DNA from: Anabaena sp. FACHB-1237
GTDB lineage: Bacteria; Cyanobacteriota; Cyanobacteriia; Cyanobacteriales; Nostocaceae
Assembly: GCF_014696225.1 (NCBI RefSeq)
Contig: NZ_JACJPV010000020.1
Span: 1-64,000 of the forward strand
DNA: 64,000 bases
Direction of reading: 5' to 3'
Shown here: in pieces, positions 36,309 through 44,203 of the stretch
Layout of the letters: every line of letters begins with the position of its first letter
How positions within the stretch are numbered: position 1 is the first letter of the stretch
The notes under the pieces: model-generated
What the model was told of the DNA's origin: nothing
Databases searched by the model: none
What the model saw: only the letters and a program-made list of their open reading frames with translations
Position numbers and translations under genes: made by a program

Positions 36309-36664
36309 TTTCAGTCAATGATTAACTGCATTATAGCTGATCATATCACATCCAGTAGCATTCAGCAGTCAGCTTGACATGGAAACTAATTGTTAATAAA
36401 TGTATCAAAATCATAATCACTAGTTGACAACTGCCCGGAAAACAGATACTTCTAGCAATTATGTATCAACAATTCGACACCACTCCCCTGAACCTTGAAA
36501 ACCGCATAATCTCGTTGACTGGTGGCGATTCCTTACACAGTAAGGGTTTCAGCCTCAAAAATCTCAGAATTGTTGAGATTTTTCGCCCTTTATTGAGAAT
36601 AAAAAAAGTGGTGTCGAAATGGGGGTCTGAAAGTATTGCTACGCAAGGTTTCCAGAAGGTAGCC
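36307..36664 (+). promoter_or_regulatory. CRISPR leader, copy 1
   Basis: About 360 bp that runs directly into the first CRISPR repeat and is nearly identical to 37732-38087. It contains a hairpin AAAATCTCA-GAATTG-TTGAGATTTTT at about 36556-36582. A 12-base inverse pair, TTCGACACCACT at about 36474 and AGTGGTGTCGAA at about 36607, could fold the central part together. A-rich and promoter-like; direction agrees with arrays read on the plus strand. Confidence 0.75.
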
Positions 36665-36843
36665 CTTTCCTAACCTATTTCCCCGCAAGGGGATGGAAAC
36701 TTTCTATCCCCAATCTCTACGATAAAATTATCCCCACTTTCCTAACCTATTTCCCCGCAAGGGGATGGAAACAGTAAAAGAATTCCCTCGGAAATATATC
36801 GTTTGTGCTTTCCTAACCTATTTCCCCGCAAGGGGATGGAAAC
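36665..36843 (+). CRISPR. Short CRISPR array 1: three repeats, two spacers
   Basis: Three identical 36-base repeats at 36665-36700, 36737-36772 and 36808-36843, starting CTTTCCTAACCTATTT and ending GCAAGGGGATGGAAAC, with the CCCC-GCAA-GGGG hairpin. The spacers are 36 and 35 bases. The end ATGGAAAC fits the 8-base crRNA handle of type I-D/III systems, so transcription is from the leader on the plus strand. No cas genes are in the window. Confidence 0.92.
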
Positions 36844-36941
36844 ATCGTATGCTCAAACTGTTTGATAAGATTAAAAATTGGAAAAATATTTCTCAAATAT
36901 GTCATAATGGAAAGACTTTATTATCCAATAAATCACCTCTT

Positions 36942-37151
36942 ATGAAAAAAATAGAAATAGAACTAGATTAAGAAACTTATGACAAAATACAACAACTAAC
37001 TCAGACTAATCATTGTCAAATATCAGACTTGATTAAAGCAATGATTGAACAACTGACTAAACCGGAAATTCTCAATGATTCATTTATTGGGAAATGGTCA
37101 GATGATGCGGAATTACAACTAATTGAAGATATGTTAAAACATAGAAGCTAA
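36942..37151 (+). pseudogene. VapB/CopG-like antitoxin, interrupted by a stop codon
   Basis: From the ATG at 36942: MKKIEIELD, stop TAA at 36969, then in the same frame ETYDKIQQLTQTNHCQISDL and IKAMIEQLTKPEIL up to the stop at 37149. The stop replaces the Glu expected in 'LDEETYDKI', one base change away (GAA to TAA). A ribbon-helix-helix-type antitoxin of 69 aa when read through. Confidence 0.65.
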
Positions 37152-37168
37152 AGAAGACTAAATTAACG

Positions 37169-37240
37169 GTGAAAAACAAAACTTTAATTGATACAGATAT
37201 TTTTGTACATCATGAGATTATGAAACGCTATGAACTTTAG
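37169..37240 (+). pseudogene. VapC (PIN-domain) toxin, N-terminal stub
   Basis: GTG start 17 bases after the antitoxin frame gives VKNKTLIDTDIFVHHEIMKR, then YEL and a stop. LIDTDIF with the following EIMK is the N-terminal PIN motif of VapC toxins. Only 23 of about 130 residues remain, so the toxin is dead. Confidence 0.6.
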
Positions 37241-37250
37241 AAATATCTTC

Positions 37251-37490
37251 TTAAAGAGTCTCATAAATAGACAAAAATTCTTGACGAGAAATACCAGATT
37301 GATTACAAATACTTCTCAAAGTTGAACCTTTAATTTTTTTATGATTTGGTAAAGTTAAAGGTGTACTTGTACCATCATCATTTTGCCTAATCATAGCAAT
37401 ATGTTCTCTTTCTCTGACTATTGTAAATCCTAATTGCTCTAAAGTTTTAATTACTTTAACTTGAGGAGCATCCACAGGAAATTTAGGCAT
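37251..37490 (-). CDS. hicA: HicA-like toxin (YcfA family)
   Basis: 79-aa small mRNA-interferase-type toxin. The double-stranded-RNA-binding-like fold is seen in VKVIKTLEQLGFTIVRERE then HIAMIRQNDDG, with the catalytic His in REHIAM, and the ending NHKKIKGSTLRSICNQSGIS matches the family's 'vP.H....kGTLR.Ilkqagi' block. It overlaps the stop of the upstream antitoxin by one base, a standard type II pair. Both are read toward the broken vapBC. Confidence 0.88.
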   Translation of the reverse strand: MPKFPVDAPQVKVIKTLEQLGFTIVREREHIAMIRQNDDGTSTPLTLPNHKKIKGSTLRSICNQSGISRQEFLSIYETL

Positions 37491-37708
37491 TATATTACAG
37501 CCTCCACTATGGAAACTTCAAGAATAGGAGAATCAGACTCTAAAACTTCTAAACCAAAAGTTTCAATATGAAATTTTAAAGCAGATTTTACATCAGCTAA
37601 GGCTTCTTCGTAACTATCACCTTCACCAACTACTACCCCTTGCACTCCTATGGGATAAGCAATATAACCATCAGAATGTCTTTCCACTATGATTTTAATA
37701 TCTTTCAT
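37490..37708 (-). CDS. hicB: HicB-like antitoxin
   Basis: 72-aa partner of the HicA toxin. The partial RNase H-like fold is recognisable: IIVERHSDGYIAYPIGVQGV and VVGEGDSYEEALADVKSALK. The C-terminal DNA-binding helix-turn-helix found in longer HicB proteins is missing, as in many cyanobacterial short HicB forms. It is transcribed before hicA, so the antitoxin is made first. Confidence 0.85.
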   Translation of the reverse strand: MKDIKIIVERHSDGYIAYPIGVQGVVVGEGDSYEEALADVKSALKFHIETFGLEVLESDSPILEVSIVEAVI

Positions 37709-37731
37709 AATAGTTTGATTTCGGTAATCTT

Positions 37732-38087
37732 TTTCAGTAAATGATCAACTGCATTATGCCTGATCATATCACATCCATCAGCATTCAGCAGTCAGCTTGA
37801 TATGGAAACTAATTTTTAAGAAATGTATCAAAATCATGATCACTAGTTGACAACTGCCCGGAAAACAGATACTTTTAGCAATTATGTATCAACAATTCGA
37901 CACCACTCCCCTGAACCTTGAAAACCGCATAATCTCGTTGACTGGTGGCGATTCCTTACACAGTAAGGGTTTCAGCCTCAAAAATCTCAAAATTGTTGAG
38001 ATTTTTCGCACTTTATTGAGAATCAAAAAAGTGGTGTAGAAATGGGAGGCTGAAAGTATTGCTACGCAAGGTTTCCAGAAAGTAGCC
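37732..38087 (+). promoter_or_regulatory. CRISPR leader, copy 2
   Basis: Second near-identical copy of the 36307-36664 leader, directly upstream of array 2. The ATCTCA/TGAGAT hairpin is kept (AAATCTCA-AAATTG-TTGAGATTT). The outer inverse pair has one mismatch here (GTGGTGTAGAA). Confidence 0.75.
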
Positions 38088-38201
38088 CTTTCCTGACCTA
38101 TTTCCCCGTAAGGGGATGGAAACTTTGTTTCTTGTGCAAGCCGGTAAGATCCGACTTTCCCTCTGCTTTCCTAACCTATTTCCCCGCAAGGGGATGAAAA
38201 C
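38088..38201 (+). CRISPR. Short CRISPR array 2: two repeats, one spacer
   Basis: The first repeat, 38088-38123, differs from the consensus at two bases (CTGACC, CCCGTAAGG). The second, 38166-38201, ends GGGGATGAAAAC, a degenerate trailer-end repeat. The 42-base spacer is longer than those of array 1. Same repeat and leader as array 1. Confidence 0.85.
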
Positions 38202-38335
38202 AGCTATAAATTATCAATATCAATTTATTAATATCAATAAAAATCCTGAAAATCCTTAAATCCTGGACATCTTGATTCAGACAATTACAATATAATAATT
38301 TATATATTCCTATTAATAATTGGCAATTAAAACTT

Positions 38336-38611
38336 ATGCTTAATATCACCAACACCAAGTTTAAATTAACCAATAAACCAATACACAATAAACCCAATGA
38401 AGCAATTAGAGAAATAGCTTATAGTATGGATTTGTTAATTCCTGGATTATACTTATGGCTACCAGGAATACATATTCGGTTTGGTGGCGCTGTTCCTGAT
38501 GATCAACCTTACAAATATCCAGGTACAATACATAGCAAAGCAGGTATAGCTTTAGTATTACCAGGATACAAAATATTTACAACTTATCAGGGTAGTTATG
38601 ACCCTCAATAA
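38336..38611 (+). CDS. Small hypothetical protein, 91 aa
   Basis: Unrecognised. The N-terminal third is Lys/Asn-rich; then comes a hydrophobic Gly/Pro/Leu stretch, LLIPGLYLWLPGIHIRFGG, and a region rich in Gly, Tyr and Pro (YKYPGTIHSKAGIALVLPG). The last 14 bases overlap the start of the next small gene, so the pair is likely cotranslated. It lies just after CRISPR array 2. Confidence 0.5.
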   Translation: MLNITNTKFKLTNKPIHNKPNEAIREIAYSMDLLIPGLYLWLPGIHIRFGGAVPDDQPYKYPGTIHSKAGIALVLPGYKIFTTYQGSYDPQ

Positions 38612-38825
38612 GCATCAAATACAGGGACTACCAAAGTTTAAATCTACGATTTTAGATACAAATCAATTTGAAAAATTAATTATTGATGCTGGTTATTCTA
38701 TATCAGGAACAGCCCCAGCACAAGGTAACAGAGTTAAGGTTTGGTGGATTCATGAACAATATCCAAGAGTAGAATCTATTTATACTCGTGATCAGAAAAA
38801 AGTCATTAGCGCTTATCATGTTTAA
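38598..38825 (+). CDS. Small hypothetical protein, 75 aa
   Basis: Overlaps the preceding small gene by 14 bases. Reads KSTILDTNQFEKLIIDAGYS and VKVWWIHEQYPRVESIYT; compact mixed alpha/beta composition. Family not recognised. The overlapping pair resembles toxin-antitoxin or phage-type modules in layout only. Confidence 0.5.
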   Translation: MTLNKHQIQGLPKFKSTILDTNQFEKLIIDAGYSISGTAPAQGNRVKVWWIHEQYPRVESIYTRDQKKVISAYHV

Positions 38826-38871
38826 GTTTGGCAAAAACTTAATCAAGCGAAAACAAACTGCGAGTATAAAC

Positions 38872-38994
38872 AGGACTTACGCAACTGGCACATTTGTAGG
38901 GTGCGTCAGATATCAAAAATCTGTTTATTTGCAAGATTGATACTGTCTGACGCACCCTACAACAAATTTTTTAGTGTGACACTTGCGTAAGTCC
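38872..38994 (+). repeat. MITE-like element, family A, copy 1
   Basis: AGGACTTACGCAACTGGCAC at the left end and GTGACACTTGCGTAAGTCCT at the right end are inverse. An inner inverse pair GTAGGGTGCGTCAGA / TCTGACGCACCCTAC is nested inside. It abuts family B copy 3 at 38995. Confidence 0.85.
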
Positions 38995-39098
38995 TAAGCT
39001 AATGTGCAGCACTCACTGTATAATTAAAAAAGGTGAAGTTACAGTAGCACAAGCATCTTGCTTGTATTAATTATTCAAGTTAAAGGCACAACAGCTTA
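38995..39098 (-). repeat. MITE-like element, family B, copy 3
   Basis: Minus-strand orientation of the 104-bp family B element, inserted exactly at the right end of family A copy 1 (…GTCC-TAAGCT…). Confidence 0.85.
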
Positions 39099-39190
39099 AT
39101 AAAGTATGATTTTTTTTGATAGATCACAATCTAAAATGTTAAATTATAGATTAACTTAATAATTTTATCCTAATATCAAATTGCAAGTGA

Positions 39191-40132
39191 ATGACTCGTT
39201 TTATCCATGACCAATTTGCTAAACAATATCTTACAGAACTATTAACACCCTATGGTGAAGTAGATATGAGTAAAGATATTACCTCAGAAGTTAGGCAAAT
39301 TGATGTATTATTTACACCAGTGTCCGCATCTCCAAACAATATAGAAACACTAGGACTTTTAGGCAGAATGGCCATTTATTCCAATTCTGCTATATTTGAA
39401 CCATTTCGTAATCCGGTTAGTAAAAGTGAAATTCGTAGTTGTATAGGTAAATTGTTTGACATCCATGCAGACCTAGAACGACAATCAAAGCGCAATAATA
39501 CAAAAATAAATGAAATAGAATTGCCCCATTTATGGATTTTTTCACCAACGTTATCACTAGACATCATTGATAGTTTTAAAGGTGCTTTAGACGAAGAAAA
39601 TTGGGGTTCAGGAGTTTATTTTTTAGGAACAGGGTTTAAAACTGTAATTATTGCTATTCATCAACTACCGAGTACACCAGAAACATTGTTTCTCAGGATA
39701 TTAGGTAGAGGAAAAATACAAAGACAAGCAGTGGAAGAATTAAAAGTGCTATCTGAAAATAGTTCTTCCCTTAGTAATATCATACAATTAGTACATAACC
39801 TAATTGCTGTGTTATCCGCACGTCAACGTCAAGAACAAGATATTGATCGAGATGATCAGGAGTTAATTATGAAACTATCAGAAATGTACCAACAACAATT
39901 AGAAGAACTCAAAAAACAAGGAGTAGAAGAAGGACGACAAGAAGGACGACAAGAAGGTATAGCAAGAGAACGCCGTGCTATGATTGAAAGTATTCTACAA
40001 GTACGTTTTGGAGAAGTTGATTCAGAATTAACAGCAATTATTGATCAAGTAATTGCCATGACTAGAGAAGAATTTACTCCTTTACTTTTGCAATTATCTC
40101 GTCAAGATTTATTGGCAAGATTTAGAAAGTAG
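39191..40132 (+). CDS. Rpn-like/PD-(D/E)XK family protein, cyanobacterial type
   Basis: 313 aa, of the abundant cyanobacterial group related to Rpn/PDDEXK transposase-like nucleases and often mislabelled 'flagellar assembly protein H'. The N-terminus MTRFIHDQFAKQYLTELL leads into an Asp-containing nuclease-like core, EVRQIDVLFTPVS. The C-terminus has the characteristic Gln/Glu repeat VEEGRQEGRQEGIARERRAM and a helical tail ending LLLQLSRQDLLARF. Likely an accessory nuclease; role unknown. Family A and B repeats lie upstream. Confidence 0.75.
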   Translation: MTRFIHDQFAKQYLTELLTPYGEVDMSKDITSEVRQIDVLFTPVSASPNNIETLGLLGRMAIYSNSAIFEPFRNPVSKSEIRSCIGKLFDIHADLERQSKRNNTKINEIELPHLWIFSPTLSLDIIDSFKGALDEENWGSGVYFLGTGFKTVIIAIHQLPSTPETLFLRILGRGKIQRQAVEELKVLSENSSSLSNIIQLVHNLIAVLSARQRQEQDIDRDDQELIMKLSEMYQQQLEELKKQGVEEGRQEGRQEGIARERRAMIESILQVRFGEVDSELTAIIDQVIAMTREEFTPLLLQLSRQDLLARFRK

Positions 40133-40198
40133 ATATTCACAAATAAGTGATATTTTGCGATGGTTACAGTAAATGTAGTCATCGCAATGCAATTAATT

Positions 40199-40242
40199 AA
40201 AATAAATCAAAATAAATCAAAATAAATCAAAATAAATCAAAT
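40199..40242 (+). repeat. 10-bp tandem repeat
   Basis: AAAATAAATC repeated about four times between two convergent genes. Confidence 0.85.
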
Positions 40243-40266
40243 ATTTCACAATATACCCATTTTATG

Positions 40267-41127
40267 CTACCTTTTAAAAATGATCATTTCCTTGCCCACT
40301 GCTGGACTACGTGCAATTAAATTACCTTGTAAATCAACTATTTGTAAATGAGTAAAACCCAATTCTTGAGAACGTTGTAATATTTTATTTGCTAATTTAT
40401 TTTGTTCCACTGCTGTTAAATTACTCCAAACTTCTTTAAGTTTGACAGTTAAATCACTCCTTGCTAAATCAACTTCAATAGATACAATTAATGGAGTTTC
40501 TATATTTATATTTTGTTTTTCTGCATTTCTAGTAGTAATAGTAATCTCTGAAAACTGACTTTCAATAGATTTAATTAAACTTTGTTCTGGTGTTAATTCT
40601 ATAATTATTTCCGGTATTGGTGTTGCTTCCGGTGTTATTGTAGGTTCAGGACTTGGTGTTATTTCCGGTGTTATTGTAGGTTCAGGACTTGGTGTTATTT
40701 CCGGTGTTATTGTAGGTTCAGGACTTGGTGTTATTGTCGGTTCTGGAGTAGTAGTTTCCGATGGAGTCACAGCAACCACAGGAGAAGGTTTAGATATCAA
40801 AGTAAATGCACTAATACTAATAATAATGATAGCGATAAAAGCAAAAATTCCTGTTAATAAAGAATCAGAAACATTATTAGATATATTAGAAGGTAAAAAT
40901 AACCGAAAAGTTCTTAAAAACCTATCCCATGATGAAAATAAACTTTGTAAAAAACCAGGTTTTTGATTAACATTAACCTCCTCATTTTCTAACTTAACAA
41001 CAGTATTTTCTAAAACTCCAATAGTTCCTCGTAAAACTTGAATAATGGCGATTTTCCACACAGGTGGTTTTTTTGGTGGTGGAGTTTCTGAGTTATTTCT
41101 TGGTTTTCTGCGTCTTGGTTGTGTCAT
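40267..41127 (-). CDS. Membrane protein with Pro/Thr repeat and C-terminal extracytoplasmic domain
   Basis: 286 aa. A basic, Pro-rich N-terminus (RRRKPRNNSETPPPKKPP) is followed by a cytoplasmic helix, a single membrane span at about residues 89-109 (GIFAFIAIIIISISAFTLIS) and a linker of 12-residue repeats (PSPEPTITPEIT, three copies, 36-bp DNA period at about 40630-40740). The C-terminal domain (about 175-286: KSIESQFSEITITTRNAEKQ to LQIVDLQGNLIARSPAVG) is of a type common in cyanobacterial hypothetical proteins. Function unknown. Confidence 0.65.
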   Translation of the reverse strand: MTQPRRRKPRNNSETPPPKKPPVWKIAIIQVLRGTIGVLENTVVKLENEEVNVNQKPGFLQSLFSSWDRFLRTFRLFLPSNISNNVSDSLLTGIFAFIAIIIISISAFTLISKPSPVVAVTPSETTTPEPTITPSPEPTITPEITPSPEPTITPEITPSPEPTITPEATPIPEIIIELTPEQSLIKSIESQFSEITITTRNAEKQNINIETPLIVSIEVDLARSDLTVKLKEVWSNLTAVEQNKLANKILQRSQELGFTHLQIVDLQGNLIARSPAVGKEMIIFKR

Positions 41128-41192
41128 TCTGAGTTTTTTATTCTAAAATAACTGTGTATGTAATTATTTATTATCTCAAGATTGGGGAATTT

Positions 41193-42059
41193 ATGAAAAT
41201 TAACCGTCGTCAATTTTTATTATTAGGTGGTTTTACTACCATTACTACAGGTTTATTTGGCTGGCAATTATCCAGCGCTAATGCTAATTCTAGCAAAAAA
41301 GGTCTACTTTTACGTTTTGTGTCTGTAGCTGATACGGGAACAGGTACAAAAGGACAATATGATGTGGCTAAAGCTATGGATGTTTATCATCAAAAAAATC
41401 CTTATAATTTGGTAGTTTTAGCTGGTGATAATATTTATAATAATGGGGAAATGTCGAAAATTGTGGAAGTTTTTGAACGTCCTTATCAACCATTATTAAA
41501 AAAAGGTGTGAAATTTTATGCTTGTTTAGGCAATCATGATATTAGAACAGAAAACGGTGATCCTCAAGTTAAATATCCTAGTTTTAATATGACAGGACGT
41601 TATTATACTTTTACTAGAAATCAAGTACAATTTTTCGCTTTAGATACTAATAATAATGCAGATTGGAAAAATCAATTAAGTTGGTTAAATAAGGAATTAA
41701 GTTTAAGTAAAGCACGTTGGAAAGTGGTTTTTGGTCATCATCCTATTTATTCATCAGGACAATATGGAACTAATAATAATTTTGTGAAAATGTTTACTCC
41801 TTTGTTTAAAAAATATAAAGTTCAATTATACATTAATGGTCATGAACATAATTATGAAAGAACTAATAATATTAATGGTACAACTTATGTAATTTGTGGT
41901 GCTGGGGCGGGAAATCGTCCTGTGGGGCGTTCAGAATGGACAGGATATTCTACTAGTAATTTGAGTTTTGCAGCTTATGATGTTTATGCTGATAGAATAG
42001 AAATTAGTGGTATTGGTATTGATCATCAAGTTTTTGATCAGGGTGTAATTAAGTTTTAA
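41193..42059 (+). CDS. Tat-exported metallophosphoesterase (purple acid phosphatase-like)
   Basis: The frame begins at 41154, but the ATG at 41193 places MKINRRQFLLLGGFTTITTG at the start: a twin-arginine signal peptide, with GGGGA just upstream. The mature enzyme has the calcineurin-type metal motifs: SVADTGTG, VLAGDNIYNNG, LGNHDIR, FGHHPIYSSG and NGHEHNYER. The ending is typical of purple acid phosphatase-like proteins. It probably hydrolyses phosphate esters outside the cytoplasm. A bidirectional terminator follows. Confidence 0.92.
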   Translation: MKINRRQFLLLGGFTTITTGLFGWQLSSANANSSKKGLLLRFVSVADTGTGTKGQYDVAKAMDVYHQKNPYNLVVLAGDNIYNNGEMSKIVEVFERPYQPLLKKGVKFYACLGNHDIRTENGDPQVKYPSFNMTGRYYTFTRNQVQFFALDTNNNADWKNQLSWLNKELSLSKARWKVVFGHHPIYSSGQYGTNNNFVKMFTPLFKKYKVQLYINGHEHNYERTNNINGTTYVICGAGAGNRPVGRSEWTGYSTSNLSFAAYDVYADRIEISGIGIDHQVFDQGVIKF

Positions 42060-42075
42060 TTAATTAATTAAATTA

Positions 42076-42107
42076 AGATCCCGGACTTCTTAAAGAAGTC
42101 CGGGATC
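42076..42107. terminator. Bidirectional hairpin terminator, GATCCCGGACTT type
   Basis: AGATCCCGGACTTC / GAAGTCCGGGATCT perfect stem between convergent genes. Related hairpins are at 47287-47319 and 52794-52826. Confidence 0.8.
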
Positions 42108-42115
42108 TGAAGCTA

Positions 42116-42907
42116 CTAGATCAGTTTTTCTACTACTTCTGCTGTTACTTTTTCTACATTATCAAATACTATTTTTCCACCTGCTTTGATCATTATTTCT
42201 ATATAACTTTCTTGCCTTTCTCTTGTTTCTTGAACATGGGGGGGTAATACTCCCACTGCTATCCAATTTCGAGAATGATCTATTTTTTTGGCTTTTTCTA
42301 TGGTGTGCATATCTCCCACCGTATCACCAACATAAATAATATTAGATATGGTATTATTTCCATTTTCTAATAGTCTAATTGTGGCAAAAAGTCCCGTAGG
42401 ATCTGGTTTTCCTGGTGCGTCTTCCATCGCTATTAAAGTGGGCGATTTTAACCCTAATCTTCTTTCTAATATATAATTAGCTGATCCGCGAGTTGCACCA
42501 CTAAAAAAGCCCCAAGCGATGTTAGCTTGTGTCAGTTCTTGAAAATAATTAGCTGTTACTAATAATGGTTCATCACAAATATATCCATTCCAATTTTCTT
42601 GATCTGTTCCTCGATAACGACTTTGAAAATAATGTACTATTTCTTCATAGCTTATTTCTATTTCTGTGCGGTTTTTTCCCTGGGTACTAAAATAACGATA
42701 AATTAATTCTTGGGATGCTTCCCAGTCGTTATTCCAAATACCTTCGGCTTTTAGATGATCTATATCTATGGATGTGGGACGATAATTTTCCTTTGTAAAG
42801 TATTCTACTGTATCTGCTATGGCGCGACGATAGGATTTACTAACATCACGAATAACTCCATCTATATCGAAAATAATTGCTGTTTTTGTAGTCATATAAT
42901 TTGTCAT
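42116..42907 (-). CDS. HAD-superfamily hydrolase (IA subfamily, cyanobacterial TIGR01548-like)
   Basis: 263 aa haloacid-dehalogenase-type phosphatase. Motif I is AIIFDIDGVIRDV (Asp nucleophile at about residue 13-15), motif II FFSGATRGS, motif III with GKPDPTG, and motif IV VGDTVGDM. The cap (about 20-130) is alpha-helical, subfamily I. A second ATG 12 bases inside gives MTTKTAIIFDIDG and may be the true start. The related family is often found near histidine or tRNA genes, but here it heads a minus-strand run with a PPC protein and ComF. Substrate unknown. Confidence 0.88.
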   Translation of the reverse strand: MTNYMTTKTAIIFDIDGVIRDVSKSYRRAIADTVEYFTKENYRPTSIDIDHLKAEGIWNNDWEASQELIYRYFSTQGKNRTEIEISYEEIVHYFQSRYRGTDQENWNGYICDEPLLVTANYFQELTQANIAWGFFSGATRGSANYILERRLGLKSPTLIAMEDAPGKPDPTGLFATIRLLENGNNTISNIIYVGDTVGDMHTIEKAKKIDHSRNWIAVGVLPPHVQETRERQESYIEIMIKAGGKIVFDNVEKVTAEVVEKLI

Positions 42908-42934
42908 GTTTTGATTGATAATTTATTTGATAAT

Positions 42935-43462
42935 TTACTTTACTGGAGACAATTTTGTTACCTTTAATTTAAAAGTTCCTACTCCTGTTTCTCCAAAAGA
43001 TCGCACTCGTACAATGTAAGTTCCTGTTTCTATAATGCGTGTAAATAGCAGAGAGTTACTACTGCCATCTGGTCCGTCATCATTTTCGGCTAGTGTTGAA
43101 CCATCAGGAGATAAAACTGTGATGATGCTATCAAAATTTTCTGATGATAAATCAATGGCTATATTATCACCTTTTTGTAATTGTATTGTATAATCACGGG
43201 CAAATCCTCCTTGTCCTGTGGGTATATCTTTAGTGGTTAATTTATCAGTAATCTCTGAAATTTGCGGTAAGGGAATAGGATTATATATAGGATTATATAA
43301 TTTATCTTTTGTATTCCTTGGTTGTGCTGATACTATGTTCATACTCATATAAATTATCATTAATGTAGTAGGAACAATACTAGGAATAATCACAAATTTT
43401 CTGAAAAATACTATTAATTCTCTGTGCATAATTTTCATCAATTTCTCACTATATTTACTCAA
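42935..43462 (-). CDS. Secreted PPC-domain protein
   Basis: 175 aa. A basic N-terminus and hydrophobic stretch IIPSIVPTTLMIIYMSMNIV, ending SAQP, form a signal sequence. The mature part holds one bacterial pre-peptidase C-terminal beta-sandwich: YTIQLQKGDNIAIDLSSENF, SIITVLSPDGSTLAENDDGP and TGTYIVRVRSFGETGVGTFK. No protease domain is attached. It is probably a periplasmic or surface protein; function unknown. Confidence 0.85.
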   Translation of the reverse strand: MSKYSEKLMKIMHRELIVFFRKFVIIPSIVPTTLMIIYMSMNIVSAQPRNTKDKLYNPIYNPIPLPQISEITDKLTTKDIPTGQGGFARDYTIQLQKGDNIAIDLSSENFDSIITVLSPDGSTLAENDDGPDGSSNSLLFTRIIETGTYIVRVRSFGETGVGTFKLKVTKLSPVK

Positions 43463-43471
43463 TTAAATCAT

Positions 43472-44143
43472 TTACTTTTGTTTAATAGGAGCTGCCACTG
43501 CTGCTAAACCAATGACTTTTATATGATTTTCTTCGAGTATTTTTACAGCAGCTTTCGCAGTTGCCCCGGTTGTATAAATATCATCTATTAATAATACTGG
43601 TTTATTACAAGAACGCTGATATTTTGGATTAACTGTAAAGGCATCTGCCAGGTTTTTTTGTCTTTCAGAAAAGGATAAACTAAATTGTGCTTGGGTTTCT
43701 TTGCTTCTTTCTAAAATTTGGGAGTTTAATTTTAAACCTGTGATATTACAAAAACTTTTGGCAATTAATTCTGCTTGGTTAAAACCTCGTTCTTTTTGTT
43801 TTTTGCTGTGCATGGGAATAGGAATAACAATTAATTTTTCTTTTAATGTTTCTTGGGGTTGATTTAATAACCACGTTTGTCCTAACCAGTTGCCAAAGAT
43901 ATTAGCTATTTGGGGTTGATTTTCATATTTCATGGCAGCGATCGCTCTTTTTACAGAACCATTATAATTTCCCCAGACAAATATCGGTAATGTTTGTTTC
44001 CATAAATATCCCGGATTTTCTAAATGGCAACTTTGCAGTTGTTTAGTACAATATGGGCACAGTTCTTGAGGGGTAGAACGTTGGCACAAGGCACAATTAG
44101 ATTTCAGAAACAAATTTACTAGATTTTGAAATATCTTGATCAT
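43472..44143 (-). CDS. comF: ComF family phosphoribosyltransferase-like protein
   Basis: 223 aa. The N-terminal zinc-binding motif CALCQRSTPQELCPYC (residues about 17-32) and the C-terminal PRPP-binding loop LLIDDIYTTGATAKAA (about 182-197) are the two marks of ComF proteins, needed for DNA uptake in competent bacteria and shown to matter for natural transformation in cyanobacteria. The middle motif SKKQKERGFNQAELIAKS is also conserved. It ends 9 bases before the PPC gene starts. Confidence 0.92.
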   Translation of the reverse strand: MIKIFQNLVNLFLKSNCALCQRSTPQELCPYCTKQLQSCHLENPGYLWKQTLPIFVWGNYNGSVKRAIAAMKYENQPQIANIFGNWLGQTWLLNQPQETLKEKLIVIPIPMHSKKQKERGFNQAELIAKSFCNITGLKLNSQILERSKETQAQFSLSFSERQKNLADAFTVNPKYQRSCNKPVLLIDDIYTTGATAKAAVKILEENHIKVIGLAAVAAPIKQK

Positions 44144-44203
44144 TTTAGCACCTCACATACTCTGCAAATAACACCACAAAATAAGGACAATCATTTGGCT
44201 TTC

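Noticed and set aside
36461-36673. Open frames through the CRISPR leader and array
   Set aside because: They run through the leader and repeats, which are explained as CRISPR; not protein-like.
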